From positions 62,001-126,000 of the forward strand of contig NZ_LMHV01000007.1 of the NCBI RefSeq assembly GCF_001429725.1: a stretch of 64,000 bases of DNA, read 5' to 3'. Under the pieces are notes generated by a model. That model did not search any database. It had not been told where the DNA came from and was given only the letters and a program-made list of their open reading frames with translations. Each line of letters starts with the position of its first letter. Position 1 is the stretch's first letter. This stretch comes from Rhizobium sp. Root708. GTDB lineage: Bacteria > Pseudomonadota > Alphaproteobacteria > Rhizobiales > Rhizobiaceae. Below are positions 10,088 through 20,435 of the stretch, piece after piece. The translations under genes and the position numbers were made by a program.

Positions 10088-12055
10088 TCAAGCGTTCGGG
10101 TATAGCCGATCAAGCGTTGAACCCAGCATTTCCACTCCAAGCCGCGAACTGGCGCTCGACAGCGGAAGATGCCGCGTCGTCCCACCGGTGCTCTTACGAT
10201 CGAGGAAAAAGCAGTCCGCCCGCCGCTCCGAAACAGATGCAAGCCGAGCGATAGCCGCCTCTATCAGCCGGCGCCTGTCCTCGGGCTCGAGGGATCCTGG
10301 CTCGCTCTTTGCCATAACTCTTGCCCAATAGGTAGCAGCGAGAAAGATCGCCAGCGTCTGCCGGATATGTCCCGGCTTGGTGACAATGGACCACGATGAT
10401 CCGAGCGGACGCGCAGCCGTTGCGACATCGCGATAAGCCGCATCCAGCTTCTGCGACAAGGATATCAGAATGGGCGTGGATTGACCGTCCTTGGCAGCCT
10501 TCAGCAGCTCCGAGAGCGCCGCAAACCATTTCGCGAGCACCTCCTCGAGCGCTCCCCGCGTGCGCGCCGGAAAGACCACAAAGGCGATGAGCGTCCCGGC
10601 TGCAGCACCGAGCGCCGTTTCCTCGATGCGGAGCACGAGCAGGTCGAGCGTCAGCGAGCCGATCATTCCGTAAACGAGACAGAGTGCGATCGAGACGAAA
10701 AAGGTCATCGTCGCATACGAACTCTGCAGGAAATAGAAGGCCAGGAAGATCGAAATGCCGGTCACGACGAATGCCGCGGGCGCATACCCGTTCAACATGG
10801 TGGCGAGCACGAGGCCGATCGCGATCCCGAAGAGCGTCCCGATCGAGCGCTGCAGCGCCTTCATGGCCGTATCGCCGCGAGAATTCGTGTTGGTGAAGAC
10901 AAGGAACGAAGCCAGCACGGCCCAGAACCATCGATCGCGGGAAAGCGCCAAGCCGAGCGCCATCGCGATCGCCGATGCAAGCGTCGTCTGCAAGGCGGCG
11001 CGAACGAGAGGATTGGCGAGCGAGAAATCGAGCTTCTCGGCCGGCGTCGGTGTGTCCTCGACCGCCGCTATCTCTGCAAAACCGGTCAGATGACCCCGTT
11101 CGATCGTCTTATCGAGTTGCGCCCGCGCCTCCCCGAGCCTCACCAGGGCGTGCGACGTTTCAGAAGCGGGATCGCCGGCGACATCAGGAATTGCAGGTGT
11201 CGCGCCACCCTCGATCACTGCATGCACGAGACTAAACGCCGGCAGCTTCTGCGAACTGAGAACGATCGCGCTTTCGGCAGCGAGGTGCGCGTCGAACAGT
11301 CGGATCGCGAGTTCTCCGGCAGGCTCCGTCGCCGCGTCGAGGACACCGCTCGGCGGACGCGGGACGAAGCTCTCGGCCATCAGCACCACTTCCTTCAGCC
11401 GCTCCTCCAGCCCGTTCATTTCCTGCCGGTCGGCTTCGGTGACATGTCCCTCGGCCGCAAGCGCCGCGATTTTGAAAAGGATCTGATTGATGCGACCCCG
11501 AACGCTCTCCAGCGACCGCAGGAGATCGCGCCGCCAGTCGTCAGGCAGCACCAGCGAACGGACTGCGTGCCCGATGAGTGCCGCGACCACGGGCCCGACC
11601 GCGATAAGCGGCAGGTCCGCGATCGGAGGATGAAAATAGGCCCCCATGAAATAGGAGGTAAACGAGAACATGCCGATGGCATGCCCGCGTGGTCCGAATA
11701 TGCGCGCCGAGACGGCTAGAAAGATGACGAGGAGGAAGACACCATCCGAAACATAGCGGTGTCCCTCGAGGCTGGCTGAGAGGCCGACGACGAGAATACT
11801 TGCCGCACAGCCGAGCAACCGCGTGACAAGCTGCCTGGCGCCACCCTTGTCACGCACGGCGACGCCGCCCTCGATCGACAGCACAATCCCCAAGCCAAAT
11901 GACGCCAGGGGTAGCGGAACGATCAGGTAGTCGATCACAAGCAGCGCCGCGAACGACAGCGCGATCGTCAACGTTACCCGCGAAGCGATCCTGAGGCGCG
12001 ACAGCGCCGGATCGTTGGCGAGCAGCCAATCTCGAAAATCAAACCCGGAAAACAC
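10088..12055 (-). CDS. FUSC-family membrane protein (aromatic-acid-exporter type)
   Basis: 655 residues. Two blocks of about five or six membrane helices (about 30-165 and 350-500) are separated by cytosolic regions, the layout of FUSC/AaeB/YccS proteins. The second block holds RDRWFWAVLASFLVFTNT followed by GDTAMKALQRSIGTLFGIAIG, matching the family core with its conserved Arg-Gly-Thr pattern. The relatives export aromatic acids or are of unknown function. The start is GTG 12055 with AGGGG upstream. No AaeA-like adaptor gene is adjacent, so the transport role is an inference. Confidence 0.82.
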   Translation of the reverse strand: MFSGFDFRDWLLANDPALSRLRIASRVTLTIALSFAALLVIDYLIVPLPLASFGLGIVLSIEGGVAVRDKGGARQLVTRLLGCAASILVVGLSASLEGHRYVSDGVFLLVIFLAVSARIFGPRGHAIGMFSFTSYFMGAYFHPPIADLPLIAVGPVVAALIGHAVRSLVLPDDWRRDLLRSLESVRGRINQILFKIAALAAEGHVTEADRQEMNGLEERLKEVVLMAESFVPRPPSGVLDAATEPAGELAIRLFDAHLAAESAIVLSSQKLPAFSLVHAVIEGGATPAIPDVAGDPASETSHALVRLGEARAQLDKTIERGHLTGFAEIAAVEDTPTPAEKLDFSLANPLVRAALQTTLASAIAMALGLALSRDRWFWAVLASFLVFTNTNSRGDTAMKALQRSIGTLFGIAIGLVLATMLNGYAPAAFVVTGISIFLAFYFLQSSYATMTFFVSIALCLVYGMIGSLTLDLLVLRIEETALGAAAGTLIAFVVFPARTRGALEEVLAKWFAALSELLKAAKDGQSTPILISLSQKLDAAYRDVATAARPLGSSWSIVTKPGHIRQTLAIFLAATYWARVMAKSEPGSLEPEDRRRLIEAAIARLASVSERRADCFFLDRKSTGGTTRHLPLSSASSRLGVEMLGSTLDRLYPNA

Positions 12056-12144
12056 GCAGCAGGCCCCTGGAACGGCGGAATCGCATCGTTACCCTACCGG
12101 TCAATTAGCCTCGGTCGGCATAAAATCAATTTCAATCCTGAGGC

Positions 12145-12675
12145 TCACTCGCCCTTGGCGATCAGGACCATCGTGTTCTTCAGCGAATTCGGCGGCTGGC
12201 CGGCATCGCCTTCCGTGATCACGTCGTCGATGACGGAATTGCTTCCCTCGTCGATCACCTCGAACCGAACAGTCGTGACGGCCTGCTTGTCGGATCCGTC
12301 GTCCATGCAAGTCGCCTTCTTGAAGGTGACCACGACCTCGGTCGTCCCGTTCGCACCGGCCTTCGGAGCATAGGCGAGATCCTGCAATGGGCAGGCGTCC
12401 TGTCCGTTGACGATGACATCGTAGTCAAAGGGTGAAATGCCGTCTTCATCCGCCGCCGGGTTCTGGATCGCCGCCCTGTACTTCGTGACGAAATCCTGGC
12501 TGTAGAGGCGCGTCAGGCGGCTGTCGTCGAAGATATCGACCCAATCGCTGTCGGTGCCGGACCAGTTCTTGATCGTCGCGTCCATGATCTCCTTGACCGG
12601 AGCGGTCGCATCTCCCGCAAGAGCCGGCGCTGAAACACTGAGGAGCAGAGCGAAAGTGAGGGCAAACTTCTTCAT
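12145..12675 (-). CDS. secreted hypothetical protein
   Basis: 176 residues. A clear Sec signal peptide, MKKFALTFALLLSVSAPALAG, points to the periplasm. The mature part is acidic, with two cysteines (in QDACPLQD and KATCMDDG) that could form a disulfide. I do not recognise the family with certainty; the pattern IMDATIKNW with DDSRLTRLYSQDFVTKYRAA recalls small periplasmic domains found after signal peptides in alphaproteobacteria. It stands alone on the minus strand between the FUSC gene and the divergent icd. Confidence 0.7.
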   Translation of the reverse strand: MKKFALTFALLLSVSAPALAGDATAPVKEIMDATIKNWSGTDSDWVDIFDDSRLTRLYSQDFVTKYRAAIQNPAADEDGISPFDYDVIVNGQDACPLQDLAYAPKAGANGTTEVVVTFKKATCMDDGSDKQAVTTVRFEVIDEGSNSVIDDVITEGDAGQPPNSLKNTMVLIAKGE

Positions 12676-12863
12676 GGCGAGATATCCGGGGCAATGGACT
12701 CGGCGCGGAGACTAGCCATTTTCCTCTGCTTGGCAATGCCGCAAAAACGCACCTCGCGCCGCCGCTTGCGGCTTTGCACTGTCGGCTCACAATGCTATAG
12801 CGCTCGGGATTTCATATCACCCACCCGGGACGCCCGTCCCTCCAAGCTTAACGAGGCAGATAC

Positions 12864-14075
12864 ATGAAGAAGATCAAGGTCGCCAATCCCGTCGCCGATC
12901 TCGACGGCGATGAAATGACTCGCATCATTTGGCAGCTCATCAAGGATAAGCTGATCCATCCGTATCTCGACCTCGACATCGACTATTTCGACCTTTCCGT
13001 CGAAAACCGCGACGCCACCAACGACCAGGTGACGATCGACGCCGCCAACGCCATCAAGAAGCATGGCGTCGGCATCAAGTGCGCGACGATCACGCCCGAT
13101 GAAGATCGCGTCAAGGAATTCAACCTCAAGCAGATGTGGAAGAGCCCGAACGGCACGATCCGCAACATTCTCGGCGGCGTTATCTTCCGCGAACCGATCA
13201 TCTGCCAGAACGTTCCGCGCCTCGTTCCCGGCTGGACCAAGCCGATCGTCGTCGGTCGTCACGCTTTCGGCGACCAGTACAAGGCAACCGATTTCAAATT
13301 CCCGGGCAAGGGTAAGCTCTCGATCAAGTTCGTCGGCGAAGACGGTCAGGTCATCGAGAAGGACGTCTTCGACGCTCCTGGCGCCGGCGTGGCGATGGCC
13401 ATGTACAACCTCGACGAGTCGATCCGCGAATTCGCCCGCGCCTCGATGATGTACGGCCTGATGCGCAAGTGGCCGGTCTACCTGTCGACCAAAAACACCA
13501 TCCTCAAGGCCTATGACGGTCGCTTCAAGGATATCTTCGAAGAGATCTACCAGACCGAGTTCAAGGAAAAGTTTGCCGAAGTCGGCATCACCTACGAACA
13601 CCGCCTGATCGACGACATGGTCGCTTCGGCACTGAAGTGGTCCGGTGGCTATGTCTGGGCCTGCAAGAACTACGACGGCGACGTTCAGTCGGATACGGTT
13701 GCCCAGGGCTTCGGCTCGCTCGGCCTGATGACCTCGGTTCTGCTGTCTCCGGATGGCAAGACCGTCGAAGCCGAAGCGGCCCACGGTACCGTTACGCGGC
13801 ACTACCGCCAGCACCAGAAAGGCCAGGAAACCTCGACGAACTCGATCGCGTCGATCTTCGCCTGGACCCGTGGCCTCGCGCACCGCGCCAAGCTCGACGA
13901 CAATGCTGAACTCGCGAAGTTCGCAGCGACGCTCGAAAAGGTCTGCGTCGACACCGTCGAAGCCGGCTTCATGACCAAGGACTTGGCGCTGCTCATCGGC
14001 CCGGATCAGCCGTGGCTCTCGACCACCGCCTTCCTCGACAAGATCGACGAGAACCTGCAGAAGGCCATGGCATAA
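12864..14075 (+). CDS. icd: NADP-dependent isocitrate dehydrogenase
   Basis: Catalyses oxidative decarboxylation of isocitrate to 2-oxoglutarate in the TCA cycle. 403 residues, the length of the homodimeric eukaryote-like class found in rhizobia. Seen: [16 protein letters not shown] at the N-terminus, [12 protein letters not shown] (substrate serine and Asn), [44 protein letters not shown] split over metal and cofactor residues, and [12 protein letters not shown]. The ATG follows GAGGCAG. A strong terminator follows the stop. The product feeds nitrogen assimilation, which ties functionally to glnA further along. Confidence 0.98.
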   Translation: MKKIKVANPVADLDGDEMTRIIWQLIKDKLIHPYLDLDIDYFDLSVENRDATNDQVTIDAANAIKKHGVGIKCATITPDEDRVKEFNLKQMWKSPNGTIRNILGGVIFREPIICQNVPRLVPGWTKPIVVGRHAFGDQYKATDFKFPGKGKLSIKFVGEDGQVIEKDVFDAPGAGVAMAMYNLDESIREFARASMMYGLMRKWPVYLSTKNTILKAYDGRFKDIFEEIYQTEFKEKFAEVGITYEHRLIDDMVASALKWSGGYVWACKNYDGDVQSDTVAQGFGSLGLMTSVLLSPDGKTVEAEAAHGTVTRHYRQHQKGQETSTNSIASIFAWTRGLAHRAKLDDNAELAKFAATLEKVCVDTVEAGFMTKDLALLIGPDQPWLSTTAFLDKIDENLQKAMA

Positions 14076-14098
14076 GCCAGACGCAAATATCAGAATGG

Positions 14099-14124
14099 AC
14101 GGCGGGGATTTTCCCCGCCGTTTT
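14099..14124 (+). terminator. Rho-independent terminator of icd
   Basis: A perfect 10-base stem ACGGCGGGGA/TCCCCGCCGT with a 3-base loop is followed by T residues, starting 24 bases after the icd stop. It separates icd from the GNAT gene. Confidence 0.9.
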
Positions 14125-14158
14125 CGTTTCAGGACAAGACAATCAGGGAACAGCAGGA

Positions 14159-14605
14159 ATGACCGCCACCATTCGCCCACTTCAGCCTTCCGAGCGCACG
14201 GCATGGGAACCGCTGTGGCTTGCCTACCAGCGCTTCTATGAAGTCGTCATTCCCGACGAGACGACCGATCTGACCTGGAACCGCTTCCACGACCCCGCGG
14301 AGGAAATGCACGCGCTCGGCTCATTCGATGCCGAGGGAAACCTGGTCGGCATCGTCCACGCCATCTTCCACCGCTCGACCTGGTTGCCGAAATGGACGTG
14401 CTATCTCCAGGATCTCTACGTGGAAAGCAATCAGCGCGGCCTTGGCACCGGTGCGCTCCTGATCGATGCAGTCGCCGACCTTGCCCGGGCAAACGGTGCG
14501 GGACGGCTCTACTGGATGACGCACGAAACCAACGCAACAGCGCGAAAGCTGTACGACCGGATCGCCGCGCGCTCCGGCTTCATCCAGTATCGCAAGGCGC
14601 TTTGA
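14159..14605 (+). CDS. GNAT-family N-acetyltransferase
   Basis: 148 residues from ATG 14159 (MTATIRPLQPSERTAWEPLW). The N-terminal frame extension into the icd region is not used. The acetyl-CoA pyrophosphate-binding motif QRGLGTGALLID is present, preceded by LQDLYVESN and followed by ETNATARKLYDRIA, the order typical of GNAT enzymes. The substrate is not predictable. It follows the icd terminator by 34 bases, so it may depend on read-through or a weak promoter. Confidence 0.87.
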   Translation: MTATIRPLQPSERTAWEPLWLAYQRFYEVVIPDETTDLTWNRFHDPAEEMHALGSFDAEGNLVGIVHAIFHRSTWLPKWTCYLQDLYVESNQRGLGTGALLIDAVADLARANGAGRLYWMTHETNATARKLYDRIAARSGFIQYRKAL

Positions 14606-14695
14606 TCGAACCGGCGGACTTTGCTTCAACCAGCGCTGTCCTATTTCCCGGCTGACGGTCGGGGTATCACCAAAACCCAACAGGAGGAGGAATGA

Positions 14696-15316
14696 ATGGC
14701 AGAGGAACTGACGCTCTACACAAACCCCATGTCACGCGGCCGCATCGCCCGCTGGATGCTGGAGGAGACCGGCGTTCCCTATGATACGGAGATCATTGGC
14801 TTCGAGGGCGGGATGAAGTCGCCGGAATATCTCGCCGTGAACCCGATGGGAAAAGTGCCGGCGATCCGTCACGGCAAGACTGTTGTCACCGAATGCGCCG
14901 CGATATGCGCCTACCTCGCCGACACCTTCCCGGAGGCGAACCTCGCCCCGAAGCCGGATGAACGCGGCAACTACTATCGCTGGATGTTCTTTGCAGCCGG
15001 GCCGCTCGAAGCCGCAGCCACCAACAAGGCGCTGGGCTTCGATACGCCTCCCGACAAGAGCCGCATGGCGGGTTACGGCAGCTTTTCCGACGTCATGAAC
15101 ACGCTGGAGAAGGCAGTCGGCGCCTCGCCCTATATCGCCGGCAATCGCTTCACAGCGGCCGACGTCTATGTTGGCTCGCATATCGGCTGGGGCATGAGCT
15201 TCGGCACGATCGAGAAGCGCCAGGCTTTCGTCGCTTACTTCGGCCGCCTGATGGAACGTCCCGGCTACAAACGGGCGTCGGAGATAGACGATGCCTCCAT
15301 GAAGGCGGCCGAATAG
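14696..15316 (+). CDS. glutathione S-transferase family protein
   Basis: 206 residues. The N-terminal thioredoxin-like half begins MAEELTLYTNPMSRGRIARWMLEE, with Ser as the likely catalytic residue (beta or related class), then VNPMGKVPAI with the cis-proline and TECAAICAYLADTFP for glutathione binding. The helical C-terminal half has NRFTAADVYVG, the N-capping motif. The start at 14696 is fixed by GGAGGAGG. It ends one base before the convergent AraC gene. The substrate is unknown. Confidence 0.9.
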   Translation: MAEELTLYTNPMSRGRIARWMLEETGVPYDTEIIGFEGGMKSPEYLAVNPMGKVPAIRHGKTVVTECAAICAYLADTFPEANLAPKPDERGNYYRWMFFAAGPLEAAATNKALGFDTPPDKSRMAGYGSFSDVMNTLEKAVGASPYIAGNRFTAADVYVGSHIGWGMSFGTIEKRQAFVAYFGRLMERPGYKRASEIDDASMKAAE

Positions 15317-15317
15317 G

Positions 15318-16169
15318 CTAGCCAAGCGGCATGTAGATGTCGGTCAGAAGCTCGGTCGGCGGCACCTCGCGAGGGTTGTTCAGGTACTCCTCGAACATGA
15401 GATTGTCTCGCAACTGCCGGCCGGAAGCAGGCAGCCATTCCGCGTAGAGCCACTGGTAGGCCTTGTGCATATTGGCGTATGGCCCCTTGTGACGCAGCAC
15501 AGCATACTCGCCGCCATCCAGCATCTGTGCCTGCAGTGGCGGTGCGATGGCAGCACCGCCATCAGTGTTCACGCATGCGATAGAGCGCAGCTTATCGGCG
15601 GGTACGATATCGGGATCATCGAAATAAACACCGATCATCCGCATCGTCGGCCTGGCCAGCCCTCGGACATGCAGGGTGCCGAACAACGTCTCGAACGCTT
15701 GGCCGATCTGCATGTACGAACCGAGGTGCGGCACGCCAATCAATTGAATTGGTTCAATCTTGCGTAAGGTAACATCAAACATCGTTGCGATCTTTCCGTT
15801 AGGTGAAGGTTCAAACGCTGTGTGACTACCCTTCTTCCGGTATTGCGCCGGCGGCATGCCGTAGACGGACTTGAAAATGCGGTTGAATGACTGGAGGTTG
15901 GGATAGCCTGATCGCTTTGCAATTTCCCCAACTGAAAGATGCGTACCTACGATATCGCCTGCGGCACGATGCAGCCGCAATCGCTTTACGGTCGCGGCAA
16001 GCGTCTCGCCATGAATGGCACGGTAGACCCGATGCCAGTGATAGCTCGAGATGCAGGCGATCTCCGCAAGCTTGTCCATATCCAGCTCCTCGTCGAGATG
16101 ATTGTGGATATGGGCGGATACCCGCCGAAGCCGGGTTTCATAAAGCGTCCAAGCCGTTGCGCCATTCAT
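15318..16169 (-). CDS. AraC-family regulator with GyrI-like effector domain
   Basis: 283 residues from ATG 16169 (MNGATAWTLYETRL), which has AGAGG upstream. The order is two helix-turn-helix motifs first (LDMDKLAEIACISSYHWHRV and LSVGEIAKRSGYPNLQSFNR) and then a C-terminal GyrI-like/effector-binding domain (about 125-283), the SoxS/Rob-like arrangement seen in MarA-type regulators. Such proteins sense small molecules or gyrase-type toxins and activate efflux genes. It faces the GST gene end to end, with one base between them. Confidence 0.88.
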   Translation of the reverse strand: MNGATAWTLYETRLRRVSAHIHNHLDEELDMDKLAEIACISSYHWHRVYRAIHGETLAATVKRLRLHRAAGDIVGTHLSVGEIAKRSGYPNLQSFNRIFKSVYGMPPAQYRKKGSHTAFEPSPNGKIATMFDVTLRKIEPIQLIGVPHLGSYMQIGQAFETLFGTLHVRGLARPTMRMIGVYFDDPDIVPADKLRSIACVNTDGGAAIAPPLQAQMLDGGEYAVLRHKGPYANMHKAYQWLYAEWLPASGRQLRDNLMFEEYLNNPREVPPTELLTDIYMPLG

Positions 16170-16253
16170 GTCGGAACCTCTTGCAAACCGATCGGCCACA
16201 CAGAACCATAGCGTGATTTGACAAATCCTGCTGACTTGGCCGAGGCGCAAAGA

Positions 16254-16279
16254 AAAAGGCGGGATTGCCCCGCCTTTCC
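16254..16279 (-). terminator. Rho-independent terminator of alaS
   Basis: On the minus strand AAAGGCGGG/CCCGCCTTT with a 5-base loop is followed by TTTTC, 25 bases past the alaS stop. It lies upstream of the AraC-type gene, so that gene's promoter must lie between about 16170 and 16250 or read through. Confidence 0.85.
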
Positions 16280-16303
16280 AAAACTCGATAAAGCTCAGTG
16301 CGC

Positions 16304-18964
16304 TCAGCTTGCCAGCGCGAGCGCCACGGCCTCGATCGCCTCATCGGCTTTCGCACCGTCAGGTCCGCCGGCTTGGGCCATGTCCGGGCGACCGCCGCCG
16401 CCCTTTCCGCCCAATGCCGCTGACGCGACGCGGACGAGATCCACAGCGCTGAAACGGCCGGTCAGGTCAGGCGTGACGGCGACAACGGCGCTCGCCTTGC
16501 CATCGTCGGATACACCGATCAGAGCAACCACGCCGGAGCCGAGGGTAGCCTTGCCATCATCGGCGAGACCCTTGAGATCCTTCGGATCCACGCCCGAGAT
16601 CGCCTTGCCGAGGAATTTGACGCCACCGACCTCGCGCACGGCATCGTCGGAGCCACCCTGCCCGCCGCCCATGGCGAGCTTGCGCTTGGCATCGGCCAGT
16701 TCCTTTTCGAGCTTCCGGCGCTCGTCCATCAACGCCTCGACGCGCGACAGCACCTCGCCCGGCTGCACCTTGAGCGCGCCGGCAAGCGCCTTCACGCGCT
16801 CGTCCTGCTCGGCCAGATAGGCACGGGCCGGCTCGCCGGTCACCGCTTCGAGGCGGCGCACGCCGGAGCTGACCGCGCTATCGCCGAGAATGCGCACGAG
16901 ACCGATGTCACCGGTCGCCGACACATGCGTACCACCGCAGAGCTCGACCGAGTAGGCCTTGCCCGTTTTGGCGCCATGCAGGCCGCGGCCCATCGAGACC
17001 ACGCGCACTTCCTCGCCGTACTTCTCGCCGAATAGCGCCATCGCGCCCTCTTCGATCGCGTCATCGACGCTCATCAGACGTGTCGTCACCGGCGAATTCT
17101 GCAGGATGATCTCGTTGGCCATATCTTCGACCTGCTTCAGCTCTTCGGCCGTCATCGGCTTCGGATGCGAAACGTCGAAGCGCAGGCGCTCGGGCGCGAC
17201 CAGCGAGCCCTTCTGCGCGACGTGTGTGCCGAGAACCTCACGCAGCGCTTCATGCAGCAGGTGGGTCGCCGAGTGGTTGGCGCGGATGCGCGAACGGCGG
17301 GCGTGATCGACGGTCATGGCAACCGCGTCGCCAGCCTTCACATTGCCCTCGACGACGGTACCGGTGTGGACGAACAGTCCCTCGCCGCGCTTCTGCGTAT
17401 CGGAGATTTCGATCTTCGCGGTATCGGAGGCGATGATCCCGGTATCGCCCGTCTGTCCGCCGGACTCGCCGTAGAACGGCGTCTGGTTGACGACGATCTG
17501 CACCTTGTCGCCCTTGGCGGCCGCCTCGACGGCAACACCGTCCTTGACGATCGCCTGCACGACGCCTTCGGCCGTCTCGGTGTCATAGCCGAGGAACTCG
17601 GTTGCGCCATGCTTGTCGCGCAGCTCGAACCAGATGGTTTCCGTGGCCTTGTCGCCGGAACCGGCCCAGTGCGAGCGTGCTTCCGCCTTCTGGCGATCCA
17701 TCGCATCGGTAAAGCCGGCGAGGTCGACGCTGATTTCGCGGGCGCGCAGCGCGTCCTGCGTCAAGTCGAGCGGGAAGCCATAGGTGTCGTAGAGCTTGAA
17801 AGCGGTCTCGCCGTCGAGCATGTCGCCCTTGCCGAGCGTCGTCGTCGCGTCCGACAACAGCGACAGGCCGCGCTTCAGCGTCGTGCGGAACTTGGTTTCC
17901 TCAAGCTTCAGCGTCTCGGTGATCAGCGCTTCGGCGCGTACGAGTTCCGGATAGGCGCGGCCCATCTGCTGGATCAGCGCCGGCAGGAGCTTCCACATCA
18001 GCGGTTCGCGGGCGCCGAGCAGTTCGGCATGGCGCATGGCGCGGCGCATGATACGGCGCAGGACATAACCGCGGCCTTCAGCGGACGGCAGCACGCCGTC
18101 GGCGATCAGGAATGCCGACGAGCGCAAATGGTCGGCGATGACGCGATGGCTGGCGCGCTGCTCGCCTTCGGCCTTAACGCCGGTTGCCTCTTCCGAAGCC
18201 TCGATCAAGGCACGGAACAGGTCGATATCGTAGTTGTCGTGCTTGCCCTGCAGGACAGCCGCTACGCGCTCGAGACCCATTCCGGTATCGATCGACGGAC
18301 GCGGCAGGTCGACGCGCTCTTCCTTGGTGAGCTGCTCGTACTGCATGAAAACGAGATTCCAGATCTCGATGAACCGATCGCCGTCCTCTTCCGGAGAGCC
18401 GGGAGGGCCGCCCCAGATGTGATCGCCGTGATCGTAGAAAATCTCAGAACAGGGACCGCATGGACCGGTATCGCCCATCGCCCAGAAGTTATCGCTGGTC
18501 GCGATGCGGATGATCTTGTCGTCGGACAGTCCGGCAATCTTCTTCCAGAGATTAAAGGCCTCGTCGTCGGTGTGATAGACGGTGACAAGCAGCCGCTTGG
18601 CGTCAAGCCCGAATTCTTTGGTGATCAGGGTCCAGGCATGTTCGATTGCCTGCTCCTTGAAGTAATCGCCGAAGGAGAAGTTTCCGAGCATCTCGAAGAA
18701 GGTATGGTGGCGCGCGGTATAGCCGACGTTATCGAGGTCGTTATGCTTGCCGCCGGCGCGCACGCACTTCTGCGCGGTCGATGCTGTCTTGTAGGGACGC
18801 GGCTCGAGACCGGTGAAGACATTCTTGAACTGCACCATACCGGCGTTCGTGAACATCAACGTCGGATCGTTGCGAGGCACCAACGGGCTCGACGGAACGA
18901 TTTCGTGGCCGTTCTTCTTGAAGTAGTCGAGGAAGGTCGACCGGATATCATTCACACCGCTCAT
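16304..18964 (-). CDS. alaS: alanyl-tRNA synthetase
   Basis: Charges tRNA-Ala. 886 residues. Blocks in order: the class II catalytic core ([17 protein letters not shown], then [15 protein letters not shown] [17 protein letters not shown] and [11 protein letters not shown]), the editing domain with [11 protein letters not shown] and the downstream ELCGGTHV zinc-binding motif, and the C-Ala domain with coiled coil ([20 protein letters not shown]) and a Gly-rich [16 protein letters not shown]. All expected editing His and Cys residues are present. The ATG follows GAAGGG. It lies immediately downstream of recA but after recA's own terminator. Confidence 0.98.
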   Translation of the reverse strand: MSGVNDIRSTFLDYFKKNGHEIVPSSPLVPRNDPTLMFTNAGMVQFKNVFTGLEPRPYKTASTAQKCVRAGGKHNDLDNVGYTARHHTFFEMLGNFSFGDYFKEQAIEHAWTLITKEFGLDAKRLLVTVYHTDDEAFNLWKKIAGLSDDKIIRIATSDNFWAMGDTGPCGPCSEIFYDHGDHIWGGPPGSPEEDGDRFIEIWNLVFMQYEQLTKEERVDLPRPSIDTGMGLERVAAVLQGKHDNYDIDLFRALIEASEEATGVKAEGEQRASHRVIADHLRSSAFLIADGVLPSAEGRGYVLRRIMRRAMRHAELLGAREPLMWKLLPALIQQMGRAYPELVRAEALITETLKLEETKFRTTLKRGLSLLSDATTTLGKGDMLDGETAFKLYDTYGFPLDLTQDALRAREISVDLAGFTDAMDRQKAEARSHWAGSGDKATETIWFELRDKHGATEFLGYDTETAEGVVQAIVKDGVAVEAAAKGDKVQIVVNQTPFYGESGGQTGDTGIIASDTAKIEISDTQKRGEGLFVHTGTVVEGNVKAGDAVAMTVDHARRSRIRANHSATHLLHEALREVLGTHVAQKGSLVAPERLRFDVSHPKPMTAEELKQVEDMANEIILQNSPVTTRLMSVDDAIEEGAMALFGEKYGEEVRVVSMGRGLHGAKTGKAYSVELCGGTHVSATGDIGLVRILGDSAVSSGVRRLEAVTGEPARAYLAEQDERVKALAGALKVQPGEVLSRVEALMDERRKLEKELADAKRKLAMGGGQGGSDDAVREVGGVKFLGKAISGVDPKDLKGLADDGKATLGSGVVALIGVSDDGKASAVVAVTPDLTGRFSAVDLVRVASAALGGKGGGGRPDMAQAGGPDGAKADEAIEAVALALAS

Positions 18965-19055
18965 GCTATGCCCTTCAATGCTGCCGTAAAGGCAGGTCTA
19001 AACTCAAATTCAGTGGCTTTTATCGTCCACGTTAACCACTGTCCAGCAGACAAAC

Positions 19056-19094
19056 AAAACCGGCCGCATTCTGATCAAGGAATGCGGCCGGTTT
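19056..19094 (-). terminator. Rho-independent terminator of recA
   Basis: On the minus strand a 13-base stem (AAACCGGCCGCATT and its complement) around a 10-base loop is followed by TTTTGTTTG. It starts 24 bases past the recA stop. Confidence 0.9.
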
Positions 19095-19117
19095 CAAACG
19101 ATTAAGTTGGCGAAGGC

Positions 19118-20197
19118 TTACGAGTTATCATCGCTGTCATTGGCGTCGGGACCGCCATTCTGCAGCTTATCGGCGATCAGGCCCGCATTTTGACGGATCG
19201 ACGTCTCGATTTCGCGCATCACCTCGGGATTATCCCGCAGGAAGATCTTGGCGTTCTCGCGGCCCTGGCCAAGGCGCTGGCTGCTGTAGGAGAACCACGC
19301 ACCCGATTTTTCCACGATGCCGGCCTTGACGCCCAGATCGACCAACTCGCCGGTCTTGGAGACGCCTTCGCCATACATGATGTCGAATTCGACCTGCTTG
19401 AAGGGAGGCGCCATCTTGTTCTTGACGACCTTGACGCGCGTCTGGTTGCCGATCACCTCTTCGCGTTCCTTGACCTGGCCGATACGGCGGATGTCGAGGC
19501 GGACGGAAGCGTAGAATTTCAGCGCGTTACCGCCGGTCGTCGTTTCCGGCGAACCGAACATGACGCCGATCTTCATGCGGATCTGGTTGATGAAGATGAC
19601 CATGGTCTTCGACTTCGAGATCGAAGCCGTCAGCTTACGCAGCGCCTGGCTCATCAGTCGGGCCTGCAAGCCCGGCAGGCTGTCGCCCATTTCACCTTCG
19701 ATTTCGGCGCGCGGCGTCAGTGCCGCGACTGAGTCCACGACCAGCACGTCGACGGCACCGGAGCGTACCAGCGTATCGGTGATTTCGAGCGCCTGCTCGC
19801 CGGTATCCGGCTGCGAGATCAGGAGATTGTGCAGATCGACGCCCAGCTTGCGGGCGTAGACAGGATCGAGCGCGTGTTCGGCGTCGACGAAGGCGCAGAT
19901 GCCGCCCTTCTTCTGCGCTTCCGCAATGGTCTGCAGCGCCAGCGTCGTCTTGCCCGAGCTTTCCGGCCCGTAAATCTCGATAATGCGGCCCTTCGGCAGG
20001 CCGCCAATGCCAAGCGCGATATCGAGGCCGAGAGAGCCGGTCGATACCGTCTCGATCTCGACCACGCTCTCGTTCGAGCCCAGCTTCATGATTGAGCCCT
20101 TGCCGAACGACCGCTCGATCTGTGAGAGTGCCGCTTCAAGTGCCTTGCTTTTGTCCACCGATTTGTCCTCTACGAGCCGCAATGAATTCTGTGACAT
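19118..20197 (-). CDS. recA: recombinase RecA
   Basis: The strand-exchange ATPase and SOS coprotease. I place the start at ATG 20197 ([14 protein letters not shown], 359 residues), with AAAGGTGG upstream; the 32-residue extension is not conserved RecA. Walker A GPESSGKT is at 77-84. DNA-binding loop blocks ([20 protein letters not shown] and [22 protein letters not shown]) and the acidic C-terminal tail (NDSDDNS) are present. A GAAC-N7-GTAC operator lies 60 bases upstream. It is a single transcription unit with its own terminator. Confidence 0.99.
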   Translation of the reverse strand: MSQNSLRLVEDKSVDKSKALEAALSQIERSFGKGSIMKLGSNESVVEIETVSTGSLGLDIALGIGGLPKGRIIEIYGPESSGKTTLALQTIAEAQKKGGICAFVDAEHALDPVYARKLGVDLHNLLISQPDTGEQALEITDTLVRSGAVDVLVVDSVAALTPRAEIEGEMGDSLPGLQARLMSQALRKLTASISKSKTMVIFINQIRMKIGVMFGSPETTTGGNALKFYASVRLDIRRIGQVKEREEVIGNQTRVKVVKNKMAPPFKQVEFDIMYGEGVSKTGELVDLGVKAGIVEKSGAWFSYSSQRLGQGRENAKIFLRDNPEVMREIETSIRQNAGLIADKLQNGGPDANDSDDNS

Positions 20198-20256
20198 TCG
20201 ATCCACCTTTAGGTTATTGAAGCCGCTCAAGCAATGTCGCCGCCGATGTCGATTTT

Positions 20257-20271
20257 GTACCGGATTTGTTC
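20257..20271 (-). promoter_or_regulatory. SOS box (LexA site) of recA
   Basis: On the minus strand the site reads GAAC-AAATCCG-GTAC, an exact match to the GAAC-N7-GTAC operator known from rhizobial recA genes. It overlaps a plausible promoter spacer: TTGCCT just upstream and TACAAA after 17 bases. LexA binding here would block RNA polymerase directly. Confidence 0.85.
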
Positions 20272-20435
20272 TCATCAGGCAAGCGCCATTCAAACTATTG
20301 AAATAAAAAGGTAAAATACGTCGTGTTCTTCATTTGTTTTAATAAGGCAAAGCAATGGCTTAGCGGCCGTGCTACAGGCGCTACGGGCCCTGAAGTCCAC
20401 GACGATTCGAACTGAGGCGGGTTGAAGGGCAGGCA

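Noticed and set aside
12795..14204. Open frame of 469 codons opposite icd
   Set aside because: Antisense to a fully conserved icd; composition and lack of motifs mark it as a shadow.
16170..16250. N-terminal extension of the AraC-type regulator
   Set aside because: The extra 27 residues match no family sequence, and ATG 16169 has an AGAGG site.
17165..19105. Long open frame (646 codons) opposite alaS
   Set aside because: It mirrors alaS, lacks a ribosome site and recognisable domain, and is the expected artefact of high GC at third codon positions.
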